A stretch of DNA of 57,410 bases from Azospirillum soli (GTDB lineage Bacteria; Pseudomonadota; Alphaproteobacteria; Azospirillales; Azospirillaceae). A model generated the notes under the pieces. The model had not been told where the DNA came from. It saw only the letters and a program-made list of their open reading frames with translations, and made no database searches. Within the stretch, counting starts at the first letter, position 1. Each line of letters opens with the position of its first letter. The translations under genes and the position numbers were made by a program. Positions 7,636 through 17,923 of this stretch are shown piece by piece. Location: the NCBI RefSeq assembly GCF_017876165.1, contig NZ_JAGINQ010000033.1, positions 1-57,410 on the forward strand, in the 5' to 3' direction.

Positions 7636-8154
7636 ATGATCGGGCGACGCACCGTGTTGCGGGCCGGCGGCTGGGCCGCCGGTCTGGCACTGCTCGGCCT
7701 GCCTCCGCCGGCGCAGGCGGAAGGGGTGGCCGAAGAGGTCGTGGAGATCCGCATGCGCGGCAACGCCGATGGCTCTGCGGTGTGGTTCGACCCGGTCGGC
7801 GTGCTGGTCGAGCCCGGCCAGACGATCCGCTGGATCAACGTCGATCCCGGCAATTCGCACACCAGCACCGCCTATCACCCGGCGAACGGCGATCACCCGC
7901 TGCGCATCCCCGAAGGGGCCGCGCCGTGGGACTCCGACTACCTGCTGCCGGACCAGAGCTTCGACCTGCGCCTCACCGTGGCCGGCGTCTACGACTATTT
8001 CTGCCTCCCACACGAGGAAGCCGGGATGGTCGGGCGCATCGTCGTCGGCCATCCGCAGGGCGGCCCGTCCGCCGCCACGCTCCCGGAGGCGGCGCGGCAG
8101 CGGCTCCCGTCACCGGAGGACATCGTCCGCCGCAAGTCCGTGCGCATCGGCTAG
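7636..8154 (+). CDS. Tat-exported cupredoxin (plastocyanin/azurin-like copper protein)
   Basis: The 172-residue protein opens with GRRTVLRAGGWAAGLALLGL, a twin-arginine signal ending near AQA-EG. The mature part is a cupredoxin: VLVEPGQTIRWINVD, then NSHTSTAYH giving the first His ligand (His75), and YDYFCLPHEEAGM giving Cys123, His126 and Met131, the C-x2-H-x4-M pattern of a type 1 copper site. It probably carries electrons or binds copper in the periplasm. The ATG lies one base after the stop of the preceding gene, so the two are co-transcribed and perhaps translationally coupled. A strong terminator follows. Confidence 0.9.
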   Translation: MIGRRTVLRAGGWAAGLALLGLPPPAQAEGVAEEVVEIRMRGNADGSAVWFDPVGVLVEPGQTIRWINVDPGNSHTSTAYHPANGDHPLRIPEGAAPWDSDYLLPDQSFDLRLTVAGVYDYFCLPHEEAGMVGRIVVGHPQGGPSAATLPEAARQRLPSPEDIVRRKSVRIG

Positions 8155-8166
8155 CGCCAGAAACAC

Positions 8167-8192
8167 AAAACCCCGCCGAAGGGCGGGGTTTT
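8167..8192. terminator. Rho-independent terminator after the cupredoxin gene
   Basis: An 11-bp stem, AAAACCCCGCC (8167-8177) and GGCGGGGTTTT (8182-8192), has a 4-nt loop and ends in a T run on the plus strand and an A/T run on the other. It can stop both the sigma-cupredoxin operon and minus-strand transcription leaving tRNA-Phe. Confidence 0.9.
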
Positions 8193-8218
8193 GGTTCTGA
8201 TCTCTCAGAGGAATTCGG

Positions 8219-8294
8219 TGGTGCCTGGGGACGGAATTGAACCGCCGACACGGGGATTTTCAGTCCCCTGCTCTACCAACTGAGCTACCCAGGC
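8219..8294 (-). tRNA. tRNA-Phe (GAA)
   Basis: The 76-nt minus-strand gene begins GCCTGGGTAGCTCAGTTGG and ends in encoded CCA. It folds into a standard cloverleaf: the acceptor stem GCCTGGG pairs with CCCAGGC, the anticodon loop CTGAAAA carries GAA, and the T-arm contains GGTTCAATTCC. It lies downstream of infA-maf-RNase-yacG on the same strand. Confidence 0.97.
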
Positions 8295-8454
8295 ATCGCG
8301 CGCTTCGTTTTGGTCCGTGCGGGCCGCCGCGGCGCGTCGTGGGGCGGTTTGTAGGAAAATTCGGGGAGCCTGTCCAGACAAAAAATGCAAAAAATTCGAA
8401 CCCTGTCGTTTTTCCCCTAAACCCGCTTGGGACAAGGATTTTCCGTCCCAAAAC

Positions 8455-8676
8455 CTACTCCCCGCCATCCCCTCCGTCGGCGTCGGAATCGGCCTCCGGA
8501 TCGGTGTCCGGCCGGTCGCCGCCCTCGATGCGGTAGACGCCACCCAGCCAACGGGACAGGTCCACGTCGGCGCAGCGCTTGGAACAGAATGGACGCAGCC
8601 CCGGCACCGCCGGCCGGCCGCAGATGGGGCAAGCCCCCTCGGCCTTTCTCCCGTCCATCGTCGGGTTGTCGCTCAT
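8455..8676 (-). CDS. yacG: YacG-type zinc-binding protein (DNA gyrase inhibitor family)
   Basis: The 73-residue protein has the YacG zinc knuckle: ACPICGRPA (C-x2-C) and FCSKRCADVDLSRWLGG (C-x3-C and the conserved DLxRWL motif), followed by an acidic tail. E. coli YacG binds GyrB and inhibits gyrase. The ATG overlaps the stop of the RNase E/G gene (ATGA), so the two are coupled in the infA-maf-RNase-yacG operon. An inverted repeat TTGGGAC/GTCCCAA at 8427-8451 just downstream may be a weak terminator. Confidence 0.93.
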   Translation of the reverse strand: MSDNPTMDGRKAEGACPICGRPAVPGLRPFCSKRCADVDLSRWLGGVYRIEGGDRPDTDPEADSDADGGDGGE

Positions 8677-9869
8677 ACCTTGTCCTCCGCCAGCAGGTCG
8701 GCCAGTGCCGTGCCCCGCCGTGCCCTCGTCATCTCCACGAGCCCCAGTTTCGATATGCCGTAGACCTGCGTCTGCGCCGGGTCGTCCTCCACCGCGCGGG
8801 AGAGGGCGGCCAGCAGGCGTTCGGCCTCGCCACGGCTGCGCATGTTCACGAAATCCACGACGACGATGCCGCCGACGTTGCGCAGGCGCAGTTGCCGGGC
8901 GATCTCGGCCGCCGCCTCAAGGTTCACGTCGAGGGCGTTGCCGCGCTCCCCGGCGTTCACGTCCACGACGGTCAGCGCTTCGGTCCGCTCAATCACCAGG
9001 GAGCCTCCGGCCGACAGCGGCACGCGCGTGTCGAGCAGCCCGGCGACCTCGGCGTCGAGGTCGCGCAGGTCGAACAGCCTCTGCCGTTCGCCCGGACGCA
9101 TGTCGTGACGGACGACGCGGTCCGCAAGGTCCGGGGCGCGGTCGGCGCACCAGTCGGCCAGATCGCGGGCCAGATCGGCGCCGTCCACGACGATCGCCGA
9201 CGGGCCGGCGGCTCCATGCTCGATCAGGGCGCGGCGCGCTGCATCCGGGCCGGGCAGCAGCAGGGCGGGAGCACCGGTGCGGCCGGCGGCATCGCTCACG
9301 TCCCGCCACGCGAGGTGGAGCGCGTCGGATTCAGCCTCCAGCAGGGTGTCGGGGGCGGTCGCAGCGCCGGCCCGGACGATCCAGCCGGAGCCGGGCACGA
9401 TGGACTGGATGCGCCGGGTCAACTCGGCCCGCGCCGGGCCGGTGCCGAGGCGCTTGGACACCGCCACGTCGCGGCCTAGCGGCGCGTGCACCAGGAAGCG
9501 GCCGGGCAGCGTGACGTCCATGGTCAGGGATGGCCCCTTGCCGCCCACCGCGTCGGTCTTGACCTGGACCAGCACCGGCTGGCCGGTGCGCAGCAGGGTG
9601 CCTATGCGCTCCACGCGGCCCTTCGGGCCACGGGCGTCGTTGACGGTCAGAAGACCGGATTTGCCGGTGCCGAGGTCGACGAAGGCGCCGTCCAGGCCGG
9701 TGGCGATGCGCTCCACCTTGCCCAGGAAGATGTGGCCGAGCCGCGACGGGCGGTCGGCGTGATCGATGTAGAGGTCGGTCAGCCGCCCGCCGGTCAGGAC
9801 CGCCGCCCGCGTCAGCGGGCCGTCGCGGTCCACGAGGATTTCGAGGGACGCTTTCGCCGGGCCGCTCAC
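8673..9869 (-). CDS. rng: Ribonuclease E/G family protein (short form)
   Basis: The 398-residue endoribonuclease has an S1-type RNA-binding region (about 30-125, with GHIFLGKVERIATGLDGAFV). Its DNase I-like catalytic core carries the two metal-binding acids: Asp303 in LTVVDVNAGERG and Asp339 in IVVVDFVNMRSRGE. It stops soon after, so the CPxC zinc-link and small domain that help E. coli RNase E/G tetramerise are absent. The start is GTG at 9869, overlapping the maf stop as GTGA; upstream in-frame codons fall inside maf. It is expected to process rRNA and mRNA in the cytoplasm. Similar short forms occur beside yacG in other alphaproteobacteria. Confidence 0.92.
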   Translation of the reverse strand: MSGPAKASLEILVDRDGPLTRAAVLTGGRLTDLYIDHADRPSRLGHIFLGKVERIATGLDGAFVDLGTGKSGLLTVNDARGPKGRVERIGTLLRTGQPVLVQVKTDAVGGKGPSLTMDVTLPGRFLVHAPLGRDVAVSKRLGTGPARAELTRRIQSIVPGSGWIVRAGAATAPDTLLEAESDALHLAWRDVSDAAGRTGAPALLLPGPDAARRALIEHGAAGPSAIVVDGADLARDLADWCADRAPDLADRVVRHDMRPGERQRLFDLRDLDAEVAGLLDTRVPLSAGGSLVIERTEALTVVDVNAGERGNALDVNLEAAAEIARQLRLRNVGGIVVVDFVNMRSRGEAERLLAALSRAVEDDPAQTQVYGISKLGLVEMTRARRGTALADLLAEDKV

Positions 9870-10486
9870 GGAAGCGGGAAGCCCGCGCCGCGCAGCAGGG
9901 CCGCCACCTCGAACAGGGGGAGCCCGACCACGTTGCTGTAGGAACCGCCGATCCAGCGGACATGAGCCGCCGCCCGGCCCTGGATCGCGTAGCCGCCGGC
10001 CTTGCCGTGCCATTCGCCGGACGCGATGTAGGAGTCCACCTCGTCGGCGGCCAGCACCTTGAAGGTCACGTCGGTGCGCACGACCCGTTCCGTCCGGCGG
10101 GGCGCCTCGCCATCGCCGGATGGGGAGAGGAGGACCACGCCGCCGAACACCCGATGCCGGCGGCCGGACAGCAGGGCCAGGCAGGATCGCGCCTGCTTTT
10201 CCTCTTCCGCCTTCGGCAGGATGCGGCGACCACAGGCGACCACCGTGTCGGCGGCCAGCACGAAGGCGCCCGGATGACGGGCGGCCACGGCGGCGGCCTT
10301 CTCGCCGGCAAGGCGCAGGGCGTGCTGCGGTGGCAGCTCGCGCGGCAGAGGCGACTCGTCGAGGTCCGCGGGATCCACCGCGTCGGGGACGACGCCGATC
10401 TGGCGCAACAGGTCGAGCCGGCGCGGCGAGGCCGACGCCAGCACGAACCGGGGTGCGGAAAGCATGCGCGTTACGGTCAGGGTCAC
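9866..10486 (-). CDS. maf: Maf-like nucleoside triphosphate pyrophosphatase
   Basis: The protein (206 residues from GTG at 10486) carries the Maf/HAM1-fold signature LASASPRRLDLLRQIG, the catalytic-acid region FVLAADTVVACGRRILPK, LSGRRHRVFGGV, and the C-terminal GKAGGYAIQGRAAAHVRWIGGSYSNVVGLPL. Maf proteins hydrolyse non-canonical or modified NTPs and influence septation. The GTG overlaps the infA stop (GTGA), suggesting coupling. An ATG at 10465, seven codons in, is an alternative start closer to the usual family N-terminus. The gene overlaps RNase E/G by four bases. Confidence 0.94.
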   Translation of the reverse strand: MTLTVTRMLSAPRFVLASASPRRLDLLRQIGVVPDAVDPADLDESPLPRELPPQHALRLAGEKAAAVAARHPGAFVLAADTVVACGRRILPKAEEEKQARSCLALLSGRRHRVFGGVVLLSPSGDGEAPRRTERVVRTDVTFKVLAADEVDSYIASGEWHGKAGGYAIQGRAAAHVRWIGGSYSNVVGLPLFEVAALLRGAGFPLP

Positions 10487-10701
10487 TTGAACCGGAACGT
10501 GATCCGGCCCTTGGTCAGATCGTACGGCGTCATTTCGACATTGACGCGGTCACCGGCCAGAACGCGGATGCGGTTTTTGCGCATCTTGCCCGACGTGTGC
10601 GCCAGAACCTCATGTTCGTTGTCGAGCTTCACACGGAACATCGCGTTCGGCAGCAGCTCGACGACAGTCCCGGAGAACTCGATCAGGTCTTCCTTAGCCA
10701 T
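10483..10701 (-). CDS. infA: Translation initiation factor IF-1
   Basis: The 72-residue protein MAKEDLIEFSGTVVELLPNA... is a full-length IF-1: one S1/OB fold with FRVKLDNEHEVLAHTSGKMR, RVLAGDRVNVEMTPYDLTKG and the ending RITFRFK. It binds the A-site of the 30S subunit during initiation. It heads a tightly overlapping minus-strand operon with maf, RNase E/G and yacG. Its own upstream region (10702-11207) is unusually long and full of repeated motifs, so its promoter may be specially controlled. Confidence 0.98.
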   Translation of the reverse strand: MAKEDLIEFSGTVVELLPNAMFRVKLDNEHEVLAHTSGKMRKNRIRVLAGDRVNVEMTPYDLTKGRITFRFK

Positions 10702-10868
10702 AGGCCCTTAAGTCCGTAACAGTTTCGGGCCAATAACTGACGCCACGACGCGCCGGGGTCAAGTGGGATTCCAAACGCCCCTTTCAACCCCTGAAGGGTA
10801 CGATGAATCGAATTTCCCAAATTTGATTGGGGGCAGGCCGACCAGCCTAAGGGGGAATCGGCCCGAAA

Positions 10869-10884
10869 GCTGGTTCGAACCAGC
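10869..10884. repeat. 16-bp perfect palindrome upstream of infA
   Basis: GCTGGTTCGAACCAGC is fully self-complementary. It resembles a tRNA T-arm apex, but no tRNA can be built around it. It lies 168 bp upstream of infA and could be an operator or an RNA hairpin. Confidence 0.5.
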
Positions 10885-10945
10885 CAAAACAGGCCCCTGC
10901 CCGAGGTTTTGAACGCAGAGACATGCGTCCGATGCATAGCTCCGA

Positions 10946-11074
10946 TTGTGCATCGTTGTGCGGATTTCGCCGAAACGCGTTTCTGCACAACGGGCGAAAA
11001 TGGCCGATTGTGCCTTCATAGCATCGCCTTGCGGCGAATTGTTCGTGTGCGGCCGTTGTGCAGTCCATGCACAA
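10946..11074. promoter_or_regulatory. Cluster of six TTGTGC motifs
   Basis: TTGTGC occurs at 10946, 10956, 11008 and 11056 on the plus strand, and GCACAA at 10985 and 11069. The first two are exactly 10 bp apart (one helical turn). The last two form the perfect inverted repeat GTTGTGCA-GTCCA-TGCACAAC (11055-11075). Such density points to a binding-site array for a sequence-specific protein; the protein is unknown. Confidence 0.5.
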
Positions 11075-11114
11075 CGATGAGCCCACATATGACTTCGCGA
11101 CCCATGCGTCACAG

Positions 11115-11127
11115 ACATGAATCATGT
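11115..11127. repeat. 13-bp palindrome ACATGAATCATGT, copy 1
   Basis: ACATGA and TCATGT form an inverted repeat around a single A. The same sequence plus one more base (ACATGAATCATGTG) occurs at 18319-18332 in another intergenic region. It contains GAATC, a CcrM-type GANTC site. Confidence 0.5.
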
Positions 11128-11207
11128 GCACCATCATACAGCGGCTCCGCGTGTGGTGGTGCATTGGTCAAGGCCGCACAGGAGCCCGGACGTCCAGGAA
11201 AACGCCC

Positions 11208-12233
11208 TTACCCGAGCAGGCCGTCGTCCACATCATCCGCGTCGCCGAGAGCCTGGGCGGACTGGAAGGCGCTGAGCGGGGAGTCGCCGCCGTCGAGGCG
11301 CTGGCGCGGTTCGGCGGCCTGGGCGATCAACGCGAACATGTCCTTCTGGTCGGTTTCCATCTTGCGCGTCAGGCGCGCGATGGTTTCCGAGGCGGTCAGG
11401 GCGCGGCCGCTCGCCCGGTCGAAGAAGAGGTTGTGGTTGGCCTTGGCCGCCGAAGGCAGCACCTCCGCCGCCGTGGCCTTCGGGGTCGACTCGGCGGCGC
11501 GGATCAGCTTGGCGGCGCCGCCCACGCCCATGACGTAGGCGATGCGGCTCTCGGTCTCGCTGACCGGCCGCTTCAGCCGCTGTTCCAGCCGGGCGCGCCC
11601 TTCCGACAGGTAGCGCGCGGCCATGCCGGCGGAGAGGTCCACGTCATGGCGCAGGTCGAGGATCTTGCGCCGCGCCGCCGGGTCGGAGACCGAGGGGATG
11701 CCGTTGCGGCTCTGGATCGCGCTGGCGAGTTCGCCTTGGCCGTAGGCGGCGCCATGGCGGCGGAACAGGTCGAGCCATGTGCGCTCCAGGAACTGGAACG
11801 GGCCGGCGGCGGAGCTGGAGCGGTTCCTGGCGGCCGGGTTCAGACCACTTTCCTGGGTCGCCTGCGCGAGAATGGCGGTGAAGCTGTGGCCCGACAGGCC
11901 GGCGACCTGTTGGGCCGCCAGCACCACGCGGCCGGCGGCGGCGCTGTTCGCCACGGCAGCGGCCGACGCCGAGTTCGCGGAAGCGCCGGGCTTGCGGCCG
12001 GGCAGCGGCACGGTGGTGCCGTCGGCGAGCAGCATGGGCGGTTCGGGCTTCTGAAGCGGGACCGGCGGCGCCTTCTGCCCATTGCCCAGCCGCCCCTTCG
12101 GCACCGGCTGCGCCTGCGCCAGCACATCCTGGAACGACAGGGCGGACCCGCCGGCGGCGTTGCCCGCCGAACCGGCCTGAAAGTCCGGCTTGCGTTCGGG
12201 GATCGGGGCGATGTGAGGCTGCGCGACCTTCAT
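11208..12233 (-). CDS. Lytic transglycosylase-like (SLT-fold) protein
   Basis: The 341-residue protein has a Pro/Ala-rich N-terminal half (about 1-110) with the repeated motif PxxR/GRKP seen in linker regions. A muramidase-like domain follows, with FTAILAQATQESGLNPAARN (candidate catalytic Glu in QESGLNP), SSSAAGPFQFLERTWLDLF, and a helical C-terminal part with SRIAYVMGVGGAAKLI. These match the goose-type/SLT fold, which cleaves peptidoglycan glycan strands. No signal peptide is obvious, so export would need another route, such as the flagellar or a specialised secretion system. It and the kinase upstream sit where phosphatase and infA are normally adjacent. Confidence 0.78.
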   Translation of the reverse strand: MKVAQPHIAPIPERKPDFQAGSAGNAAGGSALSFQDVLAQAQPVPKGRLGNGQKAPPVPLQKPEPPMLLADGTTVPLPGRKPGASANSASAAAVANSAAAGRVVLAAQQVAGLSGHSFTAILAQATQESGLNPAARNRSSSAAGPFQFLERTWLDLFRRHGAAYGQGELASAIQSRNGIPSVSDPAARRKILDLRHDVDLSAGMAARYLSEGRARLEQRLKRPVSETESRIAYVMGVGGAAKLIRAAESTPKATAAEVLPSAAKANHNLFFDRASGRALTASETIARLTRKMETDQKDMFALIAQAAEPRQRLDGGDSPLSAFQSAQALGDADDVDDGLLG

Positions 12234-12328
12234 GGAACACCGGCACCGTCAGGACGATGCCGCCACGGAGTTCGAAGGAACCGGGCGGCAGGGTGGAACG
12301 GTACTCGTATAACACACAGTCGTTAATT

Positions 12329-14623
<2,295 letters not shown>

Positions 14624-14765
14624 CTTCCTTGAAAAGCAGTGCAGGCTAACGAACGCCGATGCCGTCTTCGATGATTTAACTCAATAACACCTCAACCGCG
14701 CCTTGCGAAACCGGTTCGTCGGCGTCGCGTAAAGGGTCACGCAAAAGGCACAAGGGGGAACGCCC

Positions 14766-15227
14766 TTACACGGTCGGGCCGCGCGACAGGGGGAAGCGGT
14801 CCTTGATCTTCTCCAGCAGGCCGTCGCGGACCTTGCGATAGGCCTCCAGCATGGCGTCGCGGTTGCCGTCCACCAGGGTGGGGTCGAAGGTGTTCCAGAA
14901 CTCCACGTCGCAGGCCATGGTGCGCGTCATTTCGATGGCGCGGTGCTGGGCCTCCGGCGACAGGGAGATGATGAGGTCGAAGTTGGCGTCCTCCAGATCC
15001 TCGAAGGTGCGGCAGCGATGGCGGGAGATGTCGATGCCCATCTCCTCCATCACCGCGACGGCGAAGGGGTCCACCTCGTCGCCCTCGCGCACGCCGACCG
15101 AGTCGATGTAGATCCGCGCGCCGTGGAAATGCTTCATCATCGCCGCCGCCATGGGCGAGCGGATCATGTTGTAGGTGCAGGCGAACAGGACGCTCGACAC
15201 GGGGAGCGGCTGCATCACCGGGGCCAT
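14766..15227 (-). CDS. Low-molecular-weight protein-tyrosine-phosphatase / ArsC-like protein
   Basis: The 153-residue protein has the LMW-PTP P-loop with Cys17-x5-Arg23-Ser24 in LFACTYNMIRSPMA and a probable general acid in FWNTFDPTLVDGN. It follows UPF0262 and hisD with a 16-bp gap, the arrangement kept in many alphaproteobacteria, where it is usually called arsenate reductase or low-molecular-weight phosphatase. No other arsenic gene is present, so a phosphatase role is more likely. The start at 15227 is used; an ATG at 15215 (MQPLP) would remove four residues. Confidence 0.88.
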   Translation of the reverse strand: MAPVMQPLPVSSVLFACTYNMIRSPMAAAMMKHFHGARIYIDSVGVREGDEVDPFAVAVMEEMGIDISRHRCRTFEDLEDANFDLIISLSPEAQHRAIEMTRTMACDVEFWNTFDPTLVDGNRDAMLEAYRKVRDGLLEKIKDRFPLSRGPTV

Positions 15228-15243
15228 GCGCCGCCCCGCCCCG

Positions 15244-15726
15244 TCAGCCGCGGATGTGCAGGACGCAGATCAGCGTGAACAGCCGCCGCGCCGTCTGCAG
15301 GTCCATTTCGACTTTCCCGGCCAGCCGTTCGCGCAGCATTTCCGACCCCTCGTTGTGCAGGCCGCGGCGCCCCATGTCGATCGCCTCGATCTGCGACGGC
15401 GTGGCGCGCTTGATGGCGTTGTAGTAGCTCTCGCAGATCAGGAAATAGTCCTTCACGATCGAGCGGAAGCCGGTCACCGGCAGTGCAATCTTCTCAATCG
15501 GGCTGTCGTCGTCGCGCCGGATGTCGAAGACGAGGCGGTTGTCCTCGATCGACAGGTGCAGGTGGTAGGGGCCGGCGTCCGCGTGATCGCACGGACAGAA
15601 CTCGTTGTCCTCCAGCAGGTCGAAGATGGCGACCGCGCGCTCGTGCTCCACCTCCGGCTTGCGCCGGACGACGGTCTTCTCGTCGAGGACGACGTGAACG
15701 ATGCGGCGGTTGCCCCTCGGATTCAC
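15244..15726 (-). CDS. UPF0262 family protein
   Basis: The 160-residue protein contains the landmarks of this alphaproteobacterial family of unknown function: RIVHVVLDEKTVVRRKPEVEHERAVAIFDLLEDN in pieces, GPYHLHLSIEDNRLVFDIR, KDYFLICESYYNAIK and IDMGRRGLHNEGSEMLRERL. It starts at GTG 15726, overlapping the hisD stop as GTGA, which implies translational coupling. It lies between hisD and the phosphatase, its usual place. No catalytic motif is evident. Confidence 0.92.
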   Translation of the reverse strand: MNPRGNRRIVHVVLDEKTVVRRKPEVEHERAVAIFDLLEDNEFCPCDHADAGPYHLHLSIEDNRLVFDIRRDDDSPIEKIALPVTGFRSIVKDYFLICESYYNAIKRATPSQIEAIDMGRRGLHNEGSEMLRERLAGKVEMDLQTARRLFTLICVLHIRG

Positions 15727-17030
15727 GCGGCACCTCCCTGCGGCAGGCGGAGCGCAACGGAGAGCGCGTGGGCGTCCAGCCCCTCGGCGCGGGCCAGCGT
15801 CACCGCCGCCGGGCCGATGGCCTGGATGCTGGTCGCGTCGCAGGCGACGAAGGTCGTCCGCTTCATGAAGTCCAGCACGTTCAGGCCCGAGGAGAAGCGC
15901 GCACTGCGCGCCGTCGGCAGGACGTGGTTGGGGCCGGCGACGTAATCGCCGATGGCCTCCGGCGTGTGGCGGCCGAGGAAGATGGCCCCGGCGTTGCGGA
16001 CCTTCACCGACAGGGCGTCGGGGTCCTCGACGGCCAGTTCCAGGTGTTCGGGGGCCAGACGGTCGATCAGGGCCGGGGAATCGGCCATCAGATCGCGGAC
16101 GACGATGATCGCGCCATGCTCCCGCCAGCTCTCGCCGGCGATGGCGGTGCGGGGCAGCGTCTCCAGATGCTTGTCCACGGCCTTCGCCACGGCATCGGCG
16201 AAATCGGCGTCGTCGGTGATGAGGATCGACTGGGCCGAGGTGTCGTGCTCCGCCTGGGACAGCAGGTCCATGGCGATCCAGGCCGGGTCGTTCCGGTTGT
16301 CGGCGACCACCAGGATCTCCGACGGGCCGGCGATGCTGTCGATGCCAACCGTGCCGTAGACCAGCCGCTTGGCGGCGGCGACGAAGGCGTTGCCTGGGCC
16401 GACGATCTTGTCCACCGGCGCGATGGTCGCGGTGCCGTAGGCCAGCGCGGCCACGGCCTGGGCGCCGCCCACCCGGTAGATCTCGGTGATGCCGCAACGC
16501 TTGGCGGCGGCCAGAACCAGCGGGTTGATCACCCCGTCCGGCGTCGGCACCACCATGACGATGCGGTCCACGCCCGCCACCTTGGCCGGCAGGGCGTTCA
16601 TCAGGACGGAGCTGGGATAGGCCGCCGTGCCGCCCGGCACGTAGAGGCCGGCGGCCCCCACCGGCGTCCAGCGGGCGCCGAGCCGCACGCCCTGCGGGTC
16701 GCGGTAGTCGGTGACATCCGGCACTTGGAGACGGTGGAAGCTCTCGATCCGTTCGGCGGCGGTGTCCAGCGCCGCCAGCAGGTCCTTGCCGCACTTGCCC
16801 ACCGCCGCGTCCACCTCCTCCTGGCCGATGCGCAGGGTGTCGGGGGTGAGCGTCTGGCGGTCCCAGCGGGCGGTGTAGTCGATCAGCGCCGCGTCACCGC
16901 GCTTGCGCACGTCGTCGATGACCCCGGCGACGAGGGTCTGCACGTCCTCGCTGGTCTCGCGCTTGGCGTGCAGGAGCCCCTCGAAGCCTTCATTGAAGCG
17001 AGGGTCCTGAGCATCAAGCCTGACGGGCAT
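15723..17030 (-). CDS. hisD: Histidinol dehydrogenase
   Basis: The 435-residue enzyme performs the last two oxidations of histidine synthesis (L-histidinol to L-histidine, two NAD+). The zinc-ligand segment is LLSQAEHDTSAQ, the conserved catalytic Glu-His pair is in LAPEHLELA, and GPGNAFVAAAKRLV and GPSEILVVAD are family signatures. The length is normal and the start MPVRLDAQDPRF is typical. It overlaps hisG by 17 bases and the following UPF0262 gene by four, forming one minus-strand unit. Confidence 0.97.
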   Translation of the reverse strand: MPVRLDAQDPRFNEGFEGLLHAKRETSEDVQTLVAGVIDDVRKRGDAALIDYTARWDRQTLTPDTLRIGQEEVDAAVGKCGKDLLAALDTAAERIESFHRLQVPDVTDYRDPQGVRLGARWTPVGAAGLYVPGGTAAYPSSVLMNALPAKVAGVDRIVMVVPTPDGVINPLVLAAAKRCGITEIYRVGGAQAVAALAYGTATIAPVDKIVGPGNAFVAAAKRLVYGTVGIDSIAGPSEILVVADNRNDPAWIAMDLLSQAEHDTSAQSILITDDADFADAVAKAVDKHLETLPRTAIAGESWREHGAIIVVRDLMADSPALIDRLAPEHLELAVEDPDALSVKVRNAGAIFLGRHTPEAIGDYVAGPNHVLPTARSARFSSGLNVLDFMKRTTFVACDATSIQAIGPAAVTLARAEGLDAHALSVALRLPQGGAA

Positions 17031-17739
17031 TCACGGCCTCCCGGAAGCGTTCGATCCAGCGGGAAATTTCTTCGGGCCGCGTCTTGAAGGCAGCCCGGTT
17101 GACGATGAGGCGGGAGGTCACGTCGGCGATGTGCTCGATCTCCACCAGCCCGTTGGCCTTCAGCGTGGAACCGGTGGACACCAGATCCACGATGCGGCGG
17201 CACAGGCCCAGCGTGGGGGCAAGCTCCATCGCGCCGTTCAGCTTCACACATTCGGCCTGCACGCCGCGCGCGGCGAAATGACGCTTGGTGACCTCCGGAT
17301 ACTTGGTCGCCACGCGCACATGGCTCCAGCGCGAGGGGTCGTCGCTCTCGCCCAATGCTGCGGGCTCGGCCACCGACAGGCGGCACTTGCCGATGCCGAG
17401 GTCGAGCGGCGCGTAGATCTCCGGATAGTCGAATTCCATCAGCACGTCGTTGCCGGCCACGCCCAGATGGGCGGCGCCGAAGGCGACGAAGGTCGCCACG
17501 TCGAAGGACCGGACGCGAATGATGCTGAGGCCGGGGACGTTGGTCGCAAAGCGCAGGAGCCGGCTGTCCTCGTTGTCGAACTCGGCCTCCGGCTCAATGC
17601 CGGCGTGCGAGAGCAACGGGCGCAGCTCCTTCAGAATGCGTCCCTTGGGCAGGGCCAGGACCAGCTGCTGGGTGTCCGTCTGGTCGCAGGCTTTCTGGTC
17701 GGGGGCCGGCGCGCCAGGGGCACGGGTATCGGCGGGCAA
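17014..17739 (-). CDS. hisG: ATP phosphoribosyltransferase, short form
   Basis: The 241-residue catalytic subunit joins ATP and PRPP in the first step of histidine synthesis. VLALPKGRILKELRPLL marks the N-terminus, and the PRPP-binding loop is DLVSTGSTLKANGLVEIE. It ends without the C-terminal regulatory domain of long HisG. It is therefore the HisG-S type that needs HisZ for activity and feedback inhibition; no hisZ is in the window. The N-terminal 22 residues before QQLVLALPKG are variable, so the true start could be slightly downstream. No his leader peptide or attenuator is visible in the short upstream region. Confidence 0.95.
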   Translation of the reverse strand: MPADTRAPGAPAPDQKACDQTDTQQLVLALPKGRILKELRPLLSHAGIEPEAEFDNEDSRLLRFATNVPGLSIIRVRSFDVATFVAFGAAHLGVAGNDVLMEFDYPEIYAPLDLGIGKCRLSVAEPAALGESDDPSRWSHVRVATKYPEVTKRHFAARGVQAECVKLNGAMELAPTLGLCRRIVDLVSTGSTLKANGLVEIEHIADVTSRLIVNRAAFKTRPEEISRWIERFREAVNARQA

Positions 17740-17923
17740 AGAACTCTCCTCGGGCTAGACCGCTGCCCGGATATACCACATTCCGCGCCGCCGTCACCGG
17801 ATTAGGAGACATAAGCTGTCTTATGCCTGCAGCTCTCTTATGCCTGGCCCTCAAGACGGGGGCGGCGGAACTCCGTGCCGGCGGGGGCGGTTGGATTCGG
17901 CCCATCAGAATAAGGAATGCGCC

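Larger units (their letters stand above)
10702..11207. promoter_or_regulatory. Long intergenic region upstream of infA
   Basis: The 506 bp between the infA start and the end of the transglycosylase-like gene contain no convincing coding frame; the open frames are Cys/His/Met-rich and lack ribosome-binding sites. It is less GC-rich than its neighbours. It holds a 16-bp perfect palindrome (10869-10884), six TTGTGC/GCACAA motifs (10946-11074) and a 13-bp palindrome (11115-11127) that recurs at 18319. It probably contains the infA promoter; an unannotated small RNA is possible. Confidence 0.55.

Noticed and set aside
10861..10890. A tRNA or tmRNA gene around the TTCGAA palindrome
   Set aside because: No acceptor, D-arm or anticodon stem can be paired around it.
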